From: Deltaproteobacteria bacterium
GTDB taxonomy: Bacteria; Desulfobacterota; Desulfuromonadia; Geobacterales; Pseudopelobacteraceae
Length of the DNA: 64,000 nt
Reading direction: 5' to 3'
NCBI GenBank assembly: GCA_021781535.1
Contig: JAJXWO010000007.1
Span: 1-64,000 of the forward strand
Below the pieces are notes generated by a model, which saw nothing but the letters and a program-made list of their open reading frames with translations, ran no database searches and was not told where the DNA came from. The position numbers and the translations under genes are program-made. Within the stretch, counting starts at the first letter, position 1. The number at the start of each line of letters is the position of its first letter. This document shows positions 63,772-64,000 of the stretch, piece after piece.

Positions 63772-64000
63772 CTAACAGTTTTCTACATACCACCGGTATG
63801 CCCCGGCAATACCATCCCGCAGTGCAACCGTATGTTGCCACCCCAATGCATGTATCCGCGAGGAATCGGCCAGTTTCCGGGGCGTACCGTCAGGCTTGTC
63901 CGCATCAAAAACGAGGGTACCAGTAAAGCCGACCACATCCTGCACCAGCATCGCCAGATCATGGATGCTGATTTCCTGGCCGGAGCCGACATTGATCAAA
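63772..64000 (-). CDS. fcl: GDP-L-fucose synthase, C-terminal part, start beyond window
   Basis: The last 75 or so residues of a nucleotide-sugar epimerase/reductase; the 5' part is past the right edge. NVGSGQEISIHDLAML (just inside the edge), FDADKPDGTPRKLADSSR and HALGW are the C-terminal landmarks of GDP-L-fucose synthase, which converts GDP-4-keto-6-deoxymannose to GDP-fucose. The catalytic Tyr-Lys lies outside. It opens the polysaccharide operon as seen here and implies a fucose-type deoxysugar in the product. A 111-base gap separates it from the methyltransferase. Confidence 0.9.
   Translation of the reverse strand, partial: LINVGSGQEISIHDLAMLVQDVVGFTGTLVFDADKPDGTPRKLADSSRIHALGWQHTVALRDGIAGAYRWYVENC

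Noticed and set aside
1-64000. CRISPR arrays, intact insertion sequences, phage or toxin-antitoxin genes
   Set aside because: No regular spaced repeats, transposase or phage genes seen on either strand apart from the integrase relic at 13.2 kb.

Overview
The window looks like a chromosomal stretch from a mid-GC, Gram-negative anaerobe of the Geobacter/Pelobacter type (Desulfuromonadota). The signs are a System II cytochrome c maturation pair (ResB/CcsB), many PAS/GAF hybrid histidine kinases, a large CheA-CheD-CheR-CheB chemosensory cluster, outer-membrane efflux and OmpA proteins, and a SAM-I riboswitch in front of trans-sulfuration genes. The assignment is inferred from gene content; no 16S gene is present. 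I see no CRISPR array, prophage or intact insertion sequence.

Layout. 1-6.2 kb: the 5' part of an SDR oxidoreductase, a DUF1904 protein and a MarR-controlled aromatic-acid-type efflux operon (MarR, outer-membrane lipoprotein, FUSC, DUF1656, HlyD). 6.2-6.7 kb is the only gene-free stretch above 300 bases. 6.7-13.1 kb: envelope genes, comprising an OmpA protein with two extra repeats, a lysine-rich exported protein, and a minus-strand run of YidB-like, HhH, small exported, MscL, DUF481 and MscS proteins. 13.2-13.8 kb: a frameshifted tyrosine-recombinase remnant beside tRNA-Gly. 13.8-17.0 kb: three glycosyltransferases. 17.1-19.3 kb: CcsB and ResB.

19.9-24.9 kb: an Rrf2 regulator, then a SAM-I riboswitch with a visible antiterminator/terminator switch. 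It leads into two trans-sulfuration PLP enzymes, a ThiS-ThiF fusion and MnmA, a sulfur-assimilation and sulfur-relay operon. 25-27.6 kb: an alpha-solenoid protein of unknown role and a short DUF4139-type exported protein.

27.6-46.5 kb: fourteen co-directional genes with gaps of at most 82 bases. In transcription order they are MCP, STAS, CheA, CheW, MCP, CheR, CheD, CheB, kinase, receiver, stand-alone CheB catalytic domain, kinase, receiver, REC-PAS-GGDEF-EAL and hybrid kinase. A good sigma-54 promoter lies before the first gene. Directly upstream are an NtrC-type activator and a hybrid kinase with an ABC-type solute-binding sensor (46.7-51 kb), so these probably switch on the chemosensory operon. 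The cluster links chemoreceptor adaptation, phosphorelay and c-di-GMP turnover.

51-53.7 kb: a parvulin peptidyl-prolyl isomerase, then a CheY with a CheX-like protein carrying four tandem MshEN-like repeats. 53.7-64 kb: a minus-strand surface-polysaccharide operon (GDP-fucose synthase, methyltransferases, flippase, glycosyltransferases, YfhO protein) ending in a TrmN6-like methyltransferase and a strong terminator.
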